A DNA stretch of 8,328 nt from contig JBJSXF010000145.1 in the NCBI GenBank assembly GCA_046086225.1, positions 1 to 8,328 on the forward strand, read 5' to 3'. A program made the position numbers and the translations under genes. Under the pieces are notes generated by a model. The model made no database searches. It saw only the letters and a list, made by a program, of their open reading frames with translations, and was not told where the DNA came from. Numbering within the stretch: the stretch's first letter is position 1; the number at the start of each line of letters is the position of its first letter. Positions 1-7,014 of the stretch are shown piece by piece. The DNA is from JBJSXF01 sp046086225 (GTDB lineage: Bacteria; Actinomycetota; Acidimicrobiia; IMCC26256; PALSA-610).

Positions 1-1
1 G

Positions 2-1189
2 CGGCTGCGTGCGGGAGATCACGTCCTCATGGAGGAGCGGTCGGGGCTCATCGTCGAGAAGCTGCCGCGACCCGAGGTCGAGGAGCTCGTCCTCGAGGAG
101 GTGCCCGACGTCGGTTACGAGGATGTCGGGGGTCTCGACGATCAGATCGACCTCATCAAGGATGCCGTCGAGCTCCCGTACCTCCACGGCGATCTCTTCC
201 GGGAGCACGACCTGCAGCCCCCGAAGGGCATCCTCCTCTACGGACCGCCGGGCTGCGGGAAGACGCTCATCGCCAAAGCCGTCGCCAACTCGCTCGCCCG
301 CCGGGTCTCCGAGCGCACGGGCGATCCCGCGTCACGCTCCTACTTCCTCAACATCAAGGGCCCCGAGCTCCTCAACAAGTACGTCGGCGAGACCGAACGG
401 CAGATCCGCCTCATCTTCCAACGGGCCCGCGAGAAGAGCGAGGAAGGCAGCCCGGTCATCGTCTTCTTCGACGAGATGGATTCGCTGTTCCGGACCCGGG
501 GCACCGGCATCTCGTCCGACATGGAGTCGACGATCGTTCCCCAGCTCCTCGCCGAGATCGACGGGGTCGAGGCGCTCCGCAACGTCATCGTGATCGGCGC
601 GTCGAACCGGGAAGATCTCATCGATCCGGCAATCCTCCGTCCGGGTCGCCTGGACGTGAAGATCAAGATCGAGCGCCCCGACGAGCACAGCGCCCGCCAG
701 ATCTTCGCCCGTTACCTGACAGCGACGCTGCCCATCGCCGAGGACGAGGTCAAAGCCTCCGGGGGTGATCCCGAGGACGCCGTGCTACGCATGATCGCCC
801 GCACCGTCGAGTACATGTACGCAACCGACGACGGCAACAAGTTCCTCGAGGTCACTTATCAGAACGGCGAGAAGGAGACCCTCTACTTCAAGGACTTCTC
901 GTCGGGCGCGATGATCGAGAACATCGTGCGACGGGCGAAGAAGCTGTCCATCAAGCGCACGATCGCGGGCGGCGATCGGGGCATCACGACCGACGACCTC
1001 TTGTCGTCGGTGCGCCAGGAGTTCCGCGAGCACGAGGATCTCCCCAACACGACGAACCCCGACGACTGGGCGAAGATCTCGGGCAAGAAGGGCGAGCGCA
1101 TCGTCTACGTCCGCACGATCGTGAACGAGGGCTCGCACGACAAGGGTGGCCGGCAGATCGAGCGGGTCACGACCGGTCAGTACCTGTAG
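2..1189 (+). CDS. arc: Proteasome-associated AAA+ ATPase ARC/Mpa, C-terminal part (5' end outside window)
   Basis: This is the hexameric ring ATPase that binds Pup on tagged proteins, unfolds them and threads them into the 20S proteasome in the cytoplasm. The frame is open to the window edge and the residues before the ATG at 29 (RLRAGDHVL, end of the OB domain) fit the family, so 29 is an internal Met, not the start. Numbering from that Met: Walker A GPPGCGKT at 72-79, pore-loop K-Y-V-G at 117-120 (the M. tuberculosis protein has Phe for this Tyr), Walker [10 protein letters not shown] at 143-151, sensor-1 GASNRED at 190-196, and the arginine-finger segment ILRPGRLD at 202-209. The C-terminal TTGQYL carries the GQYL tail that docks into PrcA pockets, so this is a genuine proteasomal ATPase and not a general Cdc48-like one. 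The N-terminal coiled coil that binds Pup is not in the window. dop follows after 49 bases on the same strand. Confidence 0.97.
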   Translation, partial: RLRAGDHVLMEERSGLIVEKLPRPEVEELVLEEVPDVGYEDVGGLDDQIDLIKDAVELPYLHGDLFREHDLQPPKGILLYGPPGCGKTLIAKAVANSLARRVSERTGDPASRSYFLNIKGPELLNKYVGETERQIRLIFQRAREKSEEGSPVIVFFDEMDSLFRTRGTGISSDMESTIVPQLLAEIDGVEALRNVIVIGASNREDLIDPAILRPGRLDVKIKIERPDEHSARQIFARYLTATLPIAEDEVKASGGDPEDAVLRMIARTVEYMYATDDGNKFLEVTYQNGEKETLYFKDFSSGAMIENIVRRAKKLSIKRTIAGGDRGITTDDLLSSVRQEFREHEDLPNTTNPDDWAKISGKKGERIVYVRTIVNEGSHDKGGRQIERVTTGQYL

Positions 1190-1191
1190 GG

Positions 1192-1210
1192 CGGCTCCCG
1201 GCGGGAGTCG
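1192..1210 (+). terminator. Hairpin after arc, possible U-less terminator or operator
   Basis: Two bases after the arc stop codon an inverted repeat pairs 1192-1199 with 1203-1210 around a three-base loop (GGC). The core CTCCC/GGGAG is perfect and one G-T wobble lies in the outer stem. No T tract follows, so it is not a classical intrinsic terminator. It ends 16 bases before the predicted dop -10 element, so it could end or weaken arc transcription ahead of the dop promoter, or serve as a protein-binding palindrome. A stem this short can arise by chance in GC-rich DNA. Confidence 0.35.
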
Positions 1211-1226
1211 GCGGCCAACGCGTCGG

Positions 1227-1232
1227 TAGCAT
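1227..1232 (+). promoter_or_regulatory. Predicted -10 element for leaderless dop
   Basis: TAGCAT lies exactly six bases before the GTG start of dop, which places the transcription start on the G of the start codon. There is no Shine-Dalgarno site before this GTG, which fits leaderless initiation, common in Actinobacteria. I see no convincing -35 element. The same spacing recurs at pafA, the DUF3866 gene and pafB. Confidence 0.6.
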
Positions 1233-1238
1233 CGGGCA

Positions 1239-2729
1239 GTGGCCGTACCCAAGGTGATCGGCGTCGAGACCGAGTACGGCGTCACGATGCGGGGTGCGCC
1301 CGATCCCAATCCGGTCACGTCGTCCTCGCTCCTGATCAACGCGTACGTCGACCGCCGCGGCACCGGCTGGGACTTCGAGGACGAATCTCCCGATCGCGAC
1401 GCCCGCGGCTACTCGCGGGGTGACGCCCGGGCGCCCGAGATCGAGACGCACCTCGTCAATGCGGTCCTCACGAACGGAGCCCGCTACTACGTCGATCACG
1501 CTCATCCCGAGTACTCGACACCCGAGTGCCGAGATCCGCTCGAGGCGGTCCGGTACGACAAGGCCGGCGAACGCATCCTGGCCCGCTCGATGGCGGCGGC
1601 CCGCCGGATGCTGCCCCCGGATCAGGAGATCGTCGTCTACAAGAACAACTCGGACGGCAAGGGCAACTCGTACGGCTGCCACGAGAACTACCTCGTCGGT
1701 CGGGACGTGCCGTTCGGCGCTCTCGTGCGCACCCTGTTGCCCTGGTTCGTCACCCGGCAGGTCTTCACGGGGGCCGGGAAGGTCGGTTCGGAGAACGGGG
1801 CGGATGCCGTCGATTTCCAGCTCAGCCAGCGGGCCGATTTCTTCGAAGAGGAAGTCGGGTTGGAGACGACGCTGAAGCGCCCGATCGTGAACACTCGCGA
1901 CGAGCCGCACGCCGATCCGCAGCGCTACCGCCGCCTCCACGTCATCGCCGGCGATGCCAACCTGTGCGAAGAGGCGACCTACCTCAAGATCGGCACCACC
2001 GCGATCGTGCTGGCGATGATCGAGGACGGCTTCATCCGCACCGATCTCGCGCTGGAGTCGGCGGTCCCGGCGATCCGCGCCGTCTCGCACGATCCGGGGC
2101 TCACGGCGACGATCGAGACCACCGGTCTCGGACGGGCCACGGCACTCGAGGTCCAGGAGGAGTTCCTGCGCCTGGCTCGGATCTGGGCGGCCTCCGCCGA
2201 TCCCGATCCTTGCGGTGGGGCGGCCGTGGTCACCGACGTGCTCGACCGTTGGGAGGATGTCATCGCGACCCTCGGACGCAACCCTCGCCTGCTCGACGGA
2301 CGCCTCGACTGGGTGACCAAGCGAGGGCTCCTCGACGCCTACGCGGCGCGCGACGGATTGGATCCCGGAGATCCGAAGCTCGCCCTCCTGGCGCTGCAGT
2401 ACCACGACGTCCGGCCCGAACGATCGCTCTACGAACGGCTCGTCCGGGCGGGAAGGATCACCCGGCTGCTGGGGGAGGAGGAGGTCCTCGCCGCCACGGC
2501 CGATCCGCCCGAAGGGACGAGGGCCTTCTTCCGGGGCACCTGCCTCGCCCGCTGGCCCGACTCGGTGGTCGCGGCGAACTGGGACAGCCTGGTCCTCGAC
2601 GTCGGCGAAGAGCCCCTGCGGAGGATCCCGATGATGGAGCCGATGCGTGGTAGCAAGGAGCACGTCGCCGAGCTGCTCGCCCGGGTCACCACGCCGGGTC
2701 AGTTGGTCGAGGGCCTCGCCGCCGGCTGA
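1239..2729 (+). CDS. dop: Dop, depupylase / deamidase of Pup
   Basis: Dop hydrolyses the isopeptide bond between Pup and substrate lysines and, in species whose Pup ends in Gln, deamidates that Gln. It shares the carboxylate-amine-ligase/glutamine-synthetase-like fold of PafA. The 496 residues are close to the roughly 500 of the family. Visible landmarks are GVETEYG at 8-14 (ATP/Mg-binding Glu residues), YYVDHAHPEYSTPE at 83-96 with Asp86 in the position of the catalytic Asp, [17 protein letters not shown] at 135-151, NTRDEPHAD at 218-226 and RRLHVI at 231-236. The segment from about 44 to 72 (WDFEDESPDRDARG and following) is the Dop-specific loop that PafA lacks, which separates Dop from the paralogue at 4576-5934. 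The GTG start at 1239 gives the expected N-terminus and sits six bases after a TANNNT hexamer. Because the Pup here ends in Glu, this Dop probably acts mainly as a depupylase. Confidence 0.97.
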   Translation: MAVPKVIGVETEYGVTMRGAPDPNPVTSSSLLINAYVDRRGTGWDFEDESPDRDARGYSRGDARAPEIETHLVNAVLTNGARYYVDHAHPEYSTPECRDPLEAVRYDKAGERILARSMAAARRMLPPDQEIVVYKNNSDGKGNSYGCHENYLVGRDVPFGALVRTLLPWFVTRQVFTGAGKVGSENGADAVDFQLSQRADFFEEEVGLETTLKRPIVNTRDEPHADPQRYRRLHVIAGDANLCEEATYLKIGTTAIVLAMIEDGFIRTDLALESAVPAIRAVSHDPGLTATIETTGLGRATALEVQEEFLRLARIWAASADPDPCGGAAVVTDVLDRWEDVIATLGRNPRLLDGRLDWVTKRGLLDAYAARDGLDPGDPKLALLALQYHDVRPERSLYERLVRAGRITRLLGEEEVLAATADPPEGTRAFFRGTCLARWPDSVVAANWDSLVLDVGEEPLRRIPMMEPMRGSKEHVAELLARVTTPGQLVEGLAAG

Positions 2730-2749
2730 GGCTCCGGGCGGGTCGGGCG

Positions 2750-2791
2750 GCGACGCGATCGGGCGAGCCGGGAACCGAATCCCGGCGTCGC
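2750..2791 (+). other. Stem-loop in the dop-pup spacer (pup leader)
   Basis: In the 88 non-coding bases before pup, 2767-2773 pairs perfectly with 2780-2786 (GCCGGGA/TCCCGGC) around a six-base loop. A further five pairs, 2750-2754 with 2787-2791, stack directly on the 3' side and leave 2755-2766 as a one-sided bulge. The structure ends 15 bases before the pup Shine-Dalgarno site and has no T tract. It might be an RNA-processing or stabilising element that lets pup be expressed at a different level from dop. That role is inference. I find no TANNNT promoter hexamer in this spacer. Confidence 0.4.
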
Positions 2792-2806
2792 GCCACCGAC
2801 GGGAAC

Positions 2807-2814
2807 GGGAGAAG
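2807..2814 (+). promoter_or_regulatory. Shine-Dalgarno site of pup
   Basis: GGGAGAAG sits four bases before the ATG, with its GGGAG core seven bases upstream. This supports the ATG at 2819 and contrasts with the Shine-Dalgarno-less GTG genes around it. Confidence 0.75.
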
Positions 2815-2818
2815 CACG

Positions 2819-3016
2819 ATGGCCGAGCAGCAGCGGAAGCAGAAGCCCGCTCCGCAGGAACGCGCCGTCTCGGATGCCGAGACCGTCCCCAAGGGATCCG
2901 AGCGGGGAGCCGAGCTCAAGGAGGGCATCGACGATCTCCTCGAGGAGATCGACACCGTCCTCGAGGACAACGCCGAAGAGTTCGTCCGCTCGTACGTCCA
3001 GAAGGGCGGTGAGTAG
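2819..3016 (+). CDS. pup: Pup, prokaryotic ubiquitin-like protein ending in GGE
   Basis: Pup is the small, largely disordered tag that PafA joins through the side chain of its C-terminal Glu to substrate lysines. The 65 residues match the usual 60-70. The N-terminal half is charged, Gln/Lys-rich and disordered-looking. Residues about 30-60 (ELKEGIDDLLEEIDTVLED and onward) form the amphipathic segment that becomes helical on the ARC coiled coil. The end is SYVQKGGE: Gly63-Gly64-Glu65, with the conserved Lys62 before it. Most mycobacterial Pups end in Gln and need Dop deamidation, whereas this one is made in the conjugation-ready form. It lies between dop and prcB, the standard position. The ATG at 2819 has a good Shine-Dalgarno site. 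The stop at 3014-3016 is in the same frame as prcB. Confidence 0.98.
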   Translation: MAEQQRKQKPAPQERAVSDAETVPKGSERGAELKEGIDDLLEEIDTVLEDNAEEFVRSYVQKGGE

Positions 3017-3035
3017 GCGCCGTCCCGGCGCCGTC
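3016..3035 (+). repeat. Nine-base direct repeat / palindromic pair at the pup-prcB junction
   Basis: GGCGCCGTC occurs at 3016-3024 and again at 3027-3035, the first copy beginning on the last base of the pup stop codon. GGCGCC is itself palindromic, so 3016-3021 and 3027-3032 can also form a six-pair hairpin with a five-base loop. It fills the region where a prcB Shine-Dalgarno site would be expected. It may be a recent slippage duplication or a translation-modulating structure. Confidence 0.5.
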
Positions 3036-3040
3036 GCAAC

Positions 3041-3862
3041 ATGACCGAACCCGGCCCCCTCCCGATCTTCACGGCGACCTCCGATCCCGGACCCTCCTTC
3101 GCCGGTCTGCTCCGCGTGGTTGCTCCCCACCTGCTCGCCCCCGGGGTCACGGGCGCAGCCTCGGGTCCGCTCACCGACGTCCCGCACGGCACCACCGTGG
3201 TCGCGATCCGCTACGCGGACGGGGTGCTGATGGCGGGCGACCGGCGGGCCACGGCGGGGCTCGCGATCGCGAGTCGGCGGATGGAGAAGGTGTTCCCGGC
3301 CGACGACTCCTCGGGGGTGGCGATCGCCGGAGCCGCCGGTCCCGCCATCGAGTTGGTCCGACTCTTCCAAGTGCAGATCGAGCACTACGAGAAGGTGCAG
3401 GGCGAACCCCTCAGCCTCGAGGGCCGCGCCAACCAGCTCGGACAGCTGGTGCGGGCCAATCTGCCCGCCGCGATGCAGGGTCTCGCGGTGGTGCCGTTGT
3501 TCGCCGGGTTCGATAGCGGCCGAGACCGCGGTCGCGTCTTCTCGTACGACATCACGGGCGGTCGCTACGAGGAGACCGAGTTCCAGGCTCAGGGCTCGGG
3601 AAGCGTCCACGCTCGCAACTGGATCAAGGCCGGCTGGCGCGACGACCTCACTGCCGACGACGTCGTCGCCCTCGCGCTGACCGCGCTGTTCGCGGCGGCC
3701 GACGAGGATGCGGGCACCGGCGGACCCGACCTCGTCCGCCGCATCTATCCGACCATCGCGCTCATCGATACGGCCGGGTACCGAGCGCTCGACGAGGACG
3801 ACATCGCCGAGCGCAGCCGGATCCTGATCGACGGCGCCGAGCGGGGAGGTGCAGTGCGATGA
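3041..3862 (+). CDS. prcB: 20S proteasome beta subunit PrcB
   Basis: PrcB is the proteolytic subunit of the 20S core, an N-terminal threonine hydrolase made as a pro-protein and forming the two inner heptameric rings. Of its 273 residues the first 50 are the propeptide. Self-cleavage is expected between Gly50 and Thr51 in the segment HGTTVVA. Counting Thr51 as Thr1, the catalytic Asp17 and Lys33 fall exactly on Asp67 (in MAGDRRA) and Lys83 (in RMEKVF), and the GSGS motif is at 185-188. TGGPDLVRRIYPT at 226-238 is typical of actinobacterial beta subunits. The ATG at 3041 is the first start codon after the in-frame pup stop, 24 bases downstream, and has no clear Shine-Dalgarno site, so translation is probably coupled to pup. 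The stop overlaps the prcA start by ATGA. Confidence 0.97.
   Translation: MTEPGPLPIFTATSDPGPSFAGLLRVVAPHLLAPGVTGAASGPLTDVPHGTTVVAIRYADGVLMAGDRRATAGLAIASRRMEKVFPADDSSGVAIAGAAGPAIELVRLFQVQIEHYEKVQGEPLSLEGRANQLGQLVRANLPAAMQGLAVVPLFAGFDSGRDRGRVFSYDITGGRYEETEFQAQGSGSVHARNWIKAGWRDDLTADDVVALALTALFAAADEDAGTGGPDLVRRIYPTIALIDTAGYRALDEDDIAERSRILIDGAERGGAVR
3843..3850 (+). promoter_or_regulatory. Shine-Dalgarno site of prcA inside prcB
   Basis: GGGGAGGT lies eight bases before the ATG at 3859 and inside the last codons of prcB. It favours 3859 over the second in-frame ATG at 3865 and supports coupled, near-equal synthesis of the two core subunits. Confidence 0.75.
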
Positions 3863-4533
3863 GCATGCCGTTCTACGTCTCGCCCGAGCAGGTGATGAAG
3901 GACCGGGCCGATTACGCCCGGAAGGGAATCGCGCGGGGCCGGAGCCTCGTCGCCCTCGAGTGCGAGCCCGGCATCCTGATCGTCGCTCACAATCCGTCGC
4001 GCACCCTCAACAAGATCAGCGAGATCTACGACCGGATCGCGTTCGCTGCCGTCGGGCTCTACAGCGAGTACCAGCTCCTGCGCATCGCGGGCGTCCGGCA
4101 CGCTGATCTCAAGGGCTACTCGTATTCCCGCGAGGACGTGAACGCCCGCGAGTTGGCGAATGCGTACTCCCAGACGCTTCACCAGATCTTCACCCACGAG
4201 TTGAAGCCCTACGAGGTGGAACTCCTCATCGCCCAGGTGGGTGACGACTCGGCGGCCGAGCTCTACCGCGTGCTCTACGACGGGGTGGTGATCGACGAGC
4301 GCGACTACTCCGTGCTCGGTGGTCAGGCCGAGCAGATCACCGAAGCGCTCGCCGGCTCCTACCAGCGCGGTCTCGACCTCGCTGCGGCGGCTCGGCTCGG
4401 GGCCACGGTGCTCGGCGGGGACGACGGTCCGCTCCCGGCGGATCAACTCGAGGTTGCGGTGCTCGATCGATCGCTTCCGCGGCGGTGCTTCCGCCGCATC
4501 CGGAACGAGGAGCTCGCCGAGCTGCTCGGCTGA
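3859..4533 (+). CDS. prcA: 20S proteasome alpha subunit PrcA
   Basis: PrcA forms the outer heptameric rings of the 20S core, gates the entry pore and provides pockets for the ARC GQYL tails. It is not catalytic and has no N-terminal Thr. The N-terminus MSMPFYVSPEQ closely matches the gating segment of characterised PrcA proteins. RKGIARGRSLVAL (21-33) is the conserved H0/strand region. Lys52 in LNKISEIYDR aligns with the pocket lysine that contacts the activator's C-terminal carboxylate. LKPYEVELLIAQ near 115-126 and LEVAVLDRSLPRRCFRRI near the end are also family-typical. At 224 residues it is shorter than the M. tuberculosis protein, because the polar C-terminal tail is missing and the protein ends soon after the last helix. 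It overlaps prcB by four bases, the usual arrangement for this pair. Confidence 0.97.
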   Translation: MSMPFYVSPEQVMKDRADYARKGIARGRSLVALECEPGILIVAHNPSRTLNKISEIYDRIAFAAVGLYSEYQLLRIAGVRHADLKGYSYSREDVNARELANAYSQTLHQIFTHELKPYEVELLIAQVGDDSAAELYRVLYDGVVIDERDYSVLGGQAEQITEALAGSYQRGLDLAAAARLGATVLGGDDGPLPADQLEVAVLDRSLPRRCFRRIRNEELAELLG

Positions 4534-4540
4534 GATCGCA

Positions 4541-4555
4541 GTCGGAGCGTCCGAC
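4541..4555 (+). terminator. Hairpin after prcA, possible U-less terminator or operator
   Basis: GTCGGA (4541-4546) and TCCGAC (4550-4555) form a perfect six-pair stem with a three-base loop, seven bases after the prcA stop codon and eight bases before the predicted pafA -10 element. No T run follows. It has the same relative position as the hairpin between arc and dop, so it could separate the dop-pup-prcBA unit from pafA or be a dyad operator covering the pafA -35 region. Confidence 0.35.
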
Positions 4556-4563
4556 GGCGCCCG

Positions 4564-4569
4564 TACACT
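4564..4569 (+). promoter_or_regulatory. Predicted -10 element for leaderless pafA
   Basis: TACACT lies exactly six bases before the GTG start of pafA and has no Shine-Dalgarno site behind it. This places the transcription start on the start codon. No strong -35 element is visible, and the corresponding position is occupied by a dyad. Confidence 0.65.
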
Positions 4570-4575
4570 CGGTGC

Positions 4576-5934
4576 GTGGAACGACGCATCTTCGGCCTCG
4601 AGAACGAGTACGGCGTCACCTGCACGCTCCGGGGTCAGCGGCGGCTCAGTCCCGACGAGGTTGCGCGCTACCTGTTCCGGCGCGTCGTCTCCTGGGGTCG
4701 GTCCAGCAATGTCTTCCTGGAGAACGGCGCTCGGCTCTACCTCGACGTCGGCAGCCACCCCGAGTACGCGACCCCGGAATGCGACTCGCTCACCGATCTC
4801 GTCGCCCACGACAAGGCGGGGGAGCGGATCCTCGAGGGCCTCGTCGCCGGGGCCGAGCAACGGCTCCGGGAAGAAGGGATACGCGGCGACGTCTACCTCT
4901 TCAAGAACAACACCGATAGCGCCGGTAACTCCTACGGGTGCCACGAGAACTACCTCGTCGAACGCGACGGCGACTTCTCCCGGTTCACCGATGTCATCAT
5001 CCCGTTCCTCGTCACCCGCCAGATCTACGCCGGTGCGGGCAAGCTCCTGCCGACGGCCGGTGGCCCCGTCTACTGCCTGTCGCAGCGGGCCGATCACATC
5101 TGGGAGGGAGTCTCGTCGGCCACCACCCGGTCGCGACCGATCATCAACACCCGCGACGAGCCGCATGCCGACGCCGAGCGCTATCGACGGCTCCACGTGA
5201 TCGTCGGCGACTCGAACATGAGCGAATACGCGACGTTCCTCAAGACGGGCACGATGGCCCTGCTGCTCCGGGTCCTCGAGGAGGACGGACGTCCGTGGCG
5301 CGACCTCAGCTATGACAACCCGATCCGGGCGATCCGGGAGATCAGCCACCGGATGGACTGCCAGAAGCGGATCCGGCTCAACAACGGGCGCGAGATCTCA
5401 CCGATCGAGATGCAGTTGGAGTATCTCGAGCGCGTCCAGCGGTTCGCCGACCGCCGCGGGCTCCCTCCGCTCGAGCAGCGAGCGCTCGAGATGTGGGAGC
5501 ACGTGATGAGCAAACTGGAAACCGACCCCCTCGAGCTGCGCACCGAGGTCGATTGGGTCGCCAAGTATCACCTCATCGAGGCCTACCGGGCCCGCCACGA
5601 TCTCCCGCTCACTCATCCCCGTCTCGCGCAGATCGACCTCGCGTACCACGACGTCACCCGTTCGCGATCCCTCTACTACATGCTCGAACGCCGCGGGCTC
5701 ATGGACCGGATGGTCACCGACGACGCGATCGCCGAAGCGGTCGACGAGCCGCCGCAGACGACGCGGGCCCGACTCCGGGGCGCTTTCATCAAACGGGCCA
5801 AGGAGCGCAAGCGCGACTACACGGTCGACTGGGTCCACCTCAAGCTCAACGACCAAGCACAACGAACCGTGCTCTGCAAGGACCCGTTCAAATCCCGCGA
5901 CGAGCGGGTCGAGCGACTCATCGCGTCGTTGTAG
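4576..5934 (+). CDS. pafA: PafA, Pup-protein ligase
   Basis: PafA uses ATP to phosphorylate the C-terminal Glu of Pup and transfers it to substrate lysines, which marks them for ARC and the proteasome. The 452 residues match the length of the mycobacterial protein. The nucleotide/Mg site begins at [10 protein letters not shown] with Glu9 and Glu11. [16 protein letters not shown] (53-68) contains Asp57 in the catalytic-base position. [15 protein letters not shown] (38-52), [17 protein letters not shown] (110-126), [20 protein letters not shown] (169-188) and NTRDEPHAD (191-199) are near-invariant in the family. The C-terminal domain ends with [20 protein letters not shown], which interacts with Pup. 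It lacks the extra loop of Dop, so the two paralogues are easily told apart. The GTG start gives the canonical [14 protein letters not shown]-terminus. It probably has its own leaderless promoter. Confidence 0.98.
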   Translation: MERRIFGLENEYGVTCTLRGQRRLSPDEVARYLFRRVVSWGRSSNVFLENGARLYLDVGSHPEYATPECDSLTDLVAHDKAGERILEGLVAGAEQRLREEGIRGDVYLFKNNTDSAGNSYGCHENYLVERDGDFSRFTDVIIPFLVTRQIYAGAGKLLPTAGGPVYCLSQRADHIWEGVSSATTRSRPIINTRDEPHADAERYRRLHVIVGDSNMSEYATFLKTGTMALLLRVLEEDGRPWRDLSYDNPIRAIREISHRMDCQKRIRLNNGREISPIEMQLEYLERVQRFADRRGLPPLEQRALEMWEHVMSKLETDPLELRTEVDWVAKYHLIEAYRARHDLPLTHPRLAQIDLAYHDVTRSRSLYYMLERRGLMDRMVTDDAIAEAVDEPPQTTRARLRGAFIKRAKERKRDYTVDWVHLKLNDQAQRTVLCKDPFKSRDERVERLIASL

Positions 5935-5937
5935 CGT
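5932..5937 (+). promoter_or_regulatory. Predicted -10 element for the DUF3866 gene, containing the pafA stop codon
   Basis: TAGCGT begins with the TAG stop codon of pafA (5932-5934) and ends exactly six bases before the GTG at 5944. No Shine-Dalgarno site lies in the nine-base spacer, so a leaderless start is the simplest reading. The TA of the hexamer is supplied by the stop codon, so it is weaker independent evidence than the elements at dop and pafA. Confidence 0.5.
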
Positions 5938-5943
5938 TCGAAC

Positions 5944-7005
5944 GTGCCCTCGTTCCGCACCGGACCCGTCGTCGCCCTGCGGGAGACGCGTGACGGCCTG
6001 CAACGGGTCGACGTCGATCTCGACGGCTCGTCCGAACGGGCTTACGTGCTCACCCGACTCACGGGAGAGGTCGAGCTCGGCGATGAGGTCGTCGTGAACA
6101 CCACGGCGGTCGAACTGGGGCTCGGCACCGGCGGTTGGCACGTCGTGCACTGGAACCTCCGGCGCCGCTCGTTCTCGGAGCCCGGACCGGGGCACATCAT
6201 GAAGTCGAGATACACGTCGTTCCAGCACGACGCGGGCTCGACCGAGGAGCACCGTCGCGAGCTCGCCGACCTGACGTCGATCGACGGGATGCCCGTGATC
6301 GCGGCGCCGCTGCACAGTCAGCTCCCGGCCGTCGCGGCCGGGTTCAAGGCCCGACGGCCCGCAGCCCGACTGGCGTACGTCATGACCGACGGCGCGGCGC
6401 TCCCGCTGGCCCTCTCCGACCTCGTCGTCGCGACGAGGGCTGCCGGGCTCATCGACGTGACGGTGACGGCCGGCCACGCCTTCGGTGGCGATTTCGAAGC
6501 GGTCTCGGTGTTCAGCGCCCTGATCGTCGCTCGTCATCTCGGCGGCGCCGACGCAGCAGTGGTCGCAATGGGTCCGGGAATCGTGGGTACCGATTCCCGG
6601 CTCGGGTTCTCGGGCGTGGAGGTGGGCCCGGTGTTGGACGCCGCCGCCGGGTTGGGTGGCGATCCCATCGCGGCGCTCCGGATCTCGTTCGCCGATCCCC
6701 GGGAACGCCACCGCGGCGTCTCCCACCACAGTCTCACCGCGCTCTCGATCGCGACCCGGAGCCGGGTCGGTGTTCCCGTCCCCGCTGTCGGCGGCGACGA
6801 GGAATCCGTCATCCGCCGAGACCTCGCCGGGGCCGGGATCACCACGCGCCACGACATCGTCGACCGGGAGCCGATCGGAGCGGTGGGCCTCCTCGACGCC
6901 CACGGGCTCTCTGTGACCTCGATGGGGCGACCGGCCGCGGCGGATCCCGTCCTGTTCGAAGCGGCGGCCGTGGCCGGGACTCTCGCCGCCGAACGACTCC
7001 CGTAG
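5944..7005 (+). CDS. DUF3866-family protein, function unknown
   Basis: I recognise this as a DUF3866-like protein, a family found in Actinobacteria and some Firmicutes whose biochemical role I do not know. Its 353 residues show no signal peptide or membrane segment, so it is probably cytoplasmic. A small beta-rich N-terminal domain (1-70) ends with NTTAVELGLGTGG at 52-64. It is followed by PGHIMKSRYTSFQ at 82-94, LHSQLP at 123-128, YVMTDGAALP at 145-154, TAGHAFGGDFEAV at 175-187, MGPGIVGTDSRLGFSG at 209-224 and RHRGVSHHSLTAL at 255-267. The Gly-rich loops and the His residues (His178, His256, His261, His262) look like a binding or catalytic site, but that is inference. It sits nine bases after pafA and nine bases before pafB, which links it to the Pup-proteasome locus. 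The GTG at 5944 is the first usable start and follows a TANNNT hexamer by six bases. Confidence 0.8.
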   Translation: MPSFRTGPVVALRETRDGLQRVDVDLDGSSERAYVLTRLTGEVELGDEVVVNTTAVELGLGTGGWHVVHWNLRRRSFSEPGPGHIMKSRYTSFQHDAGSTEEHRRELADLTSIDGMPVIAAPLHSQLPAVAAGFKARRPAARLAYVMTDGAALPLALSDLVVATRAAGLIDVTVTAGHAFGGDFEAVSVFSALIVARHLGGADAAVVAMGPGIVGTDSRLGFSGVEVGPVLDAAAGLGGDPIAALRISFADPRERHRGVSHHSLTALSIATRSRVGVPVPAVGGDEESVIRRDLAGAGITTRHDIVDREPIGAVGLLDAHGLSVTSMGRPAAADPVLFEAAAVAGTLAAERLP

Positions 7006-7008
7006 GCT
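7003..7008 (+). promoter_or_regulatory. Predicted -10 element for pafB, containing the upstream stop codon
   Basis: TAGGCT begins with the TAG stop codon of the DUF3866 gene (7003-7005) and ends exactly six bases before the pafB GTG at 7015. The nine-base junction has the same design as the one at 5932-5946. No convincing Shine-Dalgarno site is present. Confidence 0.5.
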
Positions 7009-7014
7009 CGGCCC

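Noticed and set aside
29..31. ATG at 29 as the start of the ATPase gene
   Set aside because: The frame is open to the window edge, and the residues before the Met match the OB-domain sequence of ARC/Mpa. The gene is simply cut by the window.
3865..3867. Second ATG as the prcA start
   Set aside because: The ATG at 3859 has a better-spaced Shine-Dalgarno site (GGGGAGGT), overlaps the prcB stop by ATGA and gives the usual MS-type N-terminus. The later ATG would only remove two residues, so the choice is not certain.
1239..5934. dop and pafA as a recent tandem duplication
   Set aside because: They share family motifs ([22 protein letters not shown]), but Dop has its own loop and the rest has diverged. 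This is the ancient paralogy present in all pupylating bacteria.
1210..7003. RecA-NDp (PafBC-dependent) promoter motif before the four -10 hexamers
   Set aside because: I compared the nine bases located eight before each hexamer with the mycobacterial TTGTCRGTG consensus; none resembles it. Self-regulation by PafBC at these promoters is not supported by the sequence.
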